Part shown: piece by piece, positions 62,858 to 64,000 of the stretch | How the letters are laid out: each line of letters begins with the position of its first letter | Numbering within the stretch: position 1 is the first letter of the stretch | Source: Pleomorphomonas carboxyditropha | GTDB taxonomy: Bacteria; Pseudomonadota; Alphaproteobacteria; Rhizobiales; Pleomorphomonadaceae | Length of the DNA stretch: 64,000 nt | Direction: 5' to 3' | Assembly: GCF_002770725.1 (NCBI RefSeq) | Contig: NZ_NQVN01000002.1 | Location: 1 to 64,000 of the forward strand | Notes under the pieces: generated by a model | Told to the model about the DNA's origin: nothing | Databases searched by the model: none | Seen by the model: the letters and a program-made list of their open reading frames with translations, nothing else | Made by a program: the position numbers and the translations under genes

Positions 62858-63280
62858 GTTCGTAGTCCTGACGGTTGAAACGGAACAATATGAAAATGAC
62901 TTATTTGAAAAATCAACAAAATAATCGCATCGGTTGGCGCCGGGTTCTCAAATGCGGGGAAAAACCGGTCGTCGCCGAGCGGGCAAGCTGTTGCAGATGC
63001 AGCCTTTCACGACTTGCGAGCCGAACGTCATGGCTGGCTTCGGGTTGTCATGAAACCCGAGCCGCCGACGGCCGAGATCGGGCTGCGCCTCGTCCATGCT
63101 GTTCTGCCGCCATTTTCAGCGTGCCGGAAAAATAATCCGATCGTTTCAAAAAATTGCTTGATTTTTCATATAAGGTGATTTCAATATTTTCTTCAGGTGC
63201 CATAGCGAGCCCGCCACGGATGGTCGTGCAGATCTTCCGCTCCGCCATCCCTCTCCGACCGTTCCGCCAGGGAGAAGCCT
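62858..63280. other. Divergent promoter region between amidase and TauB-type ATPase
   Basis: No gene. Two AT-rich patches at 62885-62925 and 63125-63195 flank a GC-rich middle. They carry related inverted motifs, TTTGAAAAATCAA (62905-62917) and TTGATTTTTCATAT (about 63158-63171). These probably mark the two promoters and a shared regulator site. A GGGAGAAG ribosome site at 63270-63277 precedes the TTG start of the ATPase. Confidence 0.5.
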
Positions 63281-64000
63281 TTGAAACACGCGCTCGAAGC
63301 TGTCGGCATCGCGAAAACCTATGAATCCTCGTCCGGCGGCGTCCCCGTTCTCAGGAACCTCGACTTCCATGCCGACGACAACGAGTTCGTCTCCTTCGTC
63401 GGCCCGTCCGGCTGCGGCAAGTCGACCCTGTTCAACATCATCACCGGCCTTTTGGCTCCCGACAGCGGCGCCATCCTCATCGAGGGCAGCGAGACCACCG
63501 GCTCGACCAGCGAGCGCGTCGGCTATGTGCTGCAGAAGGATCTGCTGTTTCCCTGGAGGAGCGTGCTCGACAACGTCATCCTCGGCCTCGAGATCCGGGG
63601 CGTCGGCCGCAGGGAAGCCCGCGAGCGCGCCCGGGCCTTGCTCAAGCTCTACCGCATGGAGGGCTACGAGGACAAACTTCCCGGCGAGATTTCGGGCGGC
63701 ATGAGACAGCGTGTGGCGCTGATGCGCACCATGATCACCAATCCGCAGATCATCCTGATGGACGAGTCCTACAAGGCGCTCGATTACCCGCTGAAAATAG
63801 CGCTCGAAAGCGAGCTGCTCGGCGTCGTCCGCAAGGAGAGGAAGACCGTCATCTTCATCACCCACGATATCGAGGAAGCGGTGACCATGTCCGACCGCGT
63901 CTATGTGATGAAGGCCCGGCCTGGCGAGATCATCAACGAGATCAAGGTCGATCTCGAAACCGATAGCCCGCTCATCCCGGAGCGGCGCATGTCCCGGCGC
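63281..64000 (+). CDS. ABC ATPase of nitrate/taurine type (cut by window end)
   Basis: 240 codons are visible; the gene continues past the right edge. TTG 63281 follows GGGAGAAG. Motifs: Walker A GPSGCGKST, Q-loop VLQKDLLFPWRSVLDN, signature ISGGMRQRVALMRTM, Walker B IILMDESYKALDY and H-loop ITHDIEEA. Walker B reads DES rather than DEP but keeps the catalytic Glu. The SsuB/TauB group imports sulfonates, nitrate, nitriles or pyrimidine precursors; the divergent amidase suggests an amide or nitrile substrate. Confidence 0.88.
   Translation, partial: MKHALEAVGIAKTYESSSGGVPVLRNLDFHADDNEFVSFVGPSGCGKSTLFNIITGLLAPDSGAILIEGSETTGSTSERVGYVLQKDLLFPWRSVLDNVILGLEIRGVGRREARERARALLKLYRMEGYEDKLPGEISGGMRQRVALMRTMITNPQIILMDESYKALDYPLKIALESELLGVVRKERKTVIFITHDIEEAVTMSDRVYVMKARPGEIINEIKVDLETDSPLIPERRMSRR

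Overview
The window looks like chromosome of a high-GC alphaproteobacterium, most likely Hyphomicrobiales (Rhizobiales). The pointers are the strong G/C third-position bias, the density of ABC uptake operons, an FrcBCA-type sugar transporter with a single-domain ATPase, the AraC/IclR/RpiR/LacI/GntR regulator set, and a rhizobial-type dispersed palindrome at 50620-50666. Genus is not resolvable by eye. Nearly all genes are catabolic; each transporter is packed with its enzymes and a local regulator, and genes inside operons commonly overlap by 1-8 bases.

Layout. 1-2359: molybdenum cofactor genes moeA-moaA. 2360-5570: a less GC-rich, gene-poor stretch with a small phosphatase-like gene, a two-gene membrane pair (3336-4347) whose second member carries an HEPN-like Rx4H motif, a tRNA 3'-end fragment, a terminator and a decayed serine recombinase. 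5610-13803: minus-strand purine/nucleoside operon (two adenine-deaminase-family genes around a BMP-type ABC transporter) with a divergent AraC regulator. 14951-16088: orphan dppF plus a truncated dppD, cut off at the end of an IclR gene. 16079-33315: an IclR-controlled locus of two convergent operons: a plus-strand dipeptide-type transporter (dppB, dppC, fused dppDF) with a GcvT/DmdA-like demethylase, SDR, phytoene-desaturase-like oxidoreductase and AhpD-like protein; and a minus-strand substrate-binding protein, hydantoinase A/B and two DAO-type FAD oxidoreductases. Together they suggest uptake and oxidative demethylation of an N-methylated cyclic amide or amine. 33737-41445: RpiR-regulated sugar locus (FGGY kinase, class II aldolase, MalK-type transporter). 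41693-48641: LacI-regulated ribose-type transporter with ribokinase. 48900-50550: divergent TetR/NAD-epimerase pair with a clear operator. 50728-57071: GntR-regulated operon combining an FrcBCA-like transporter, a PfkB kinase, a BtpA/SgcQ TIM-barrel protein and two uncharacterised proteins that share a domain. 57145-64000: a glcD remnant, an Old Yellow Enzyme, an AmiC-like protein, MarR, an EamA exporter, an amidase and the start of a TauB/SsuB-type ATPase.

Cross-cutting points: all five complete solute-binding-protein genes are followed within about 30 bases by a strong, sequence-unrelated hairpin; the IclR locus has a matching half-site at both ends; and the most novel-looking units are the membrane/HEPN pair (3336-4347) and the BtpA-PfkB-orphan operon (50728-57071).
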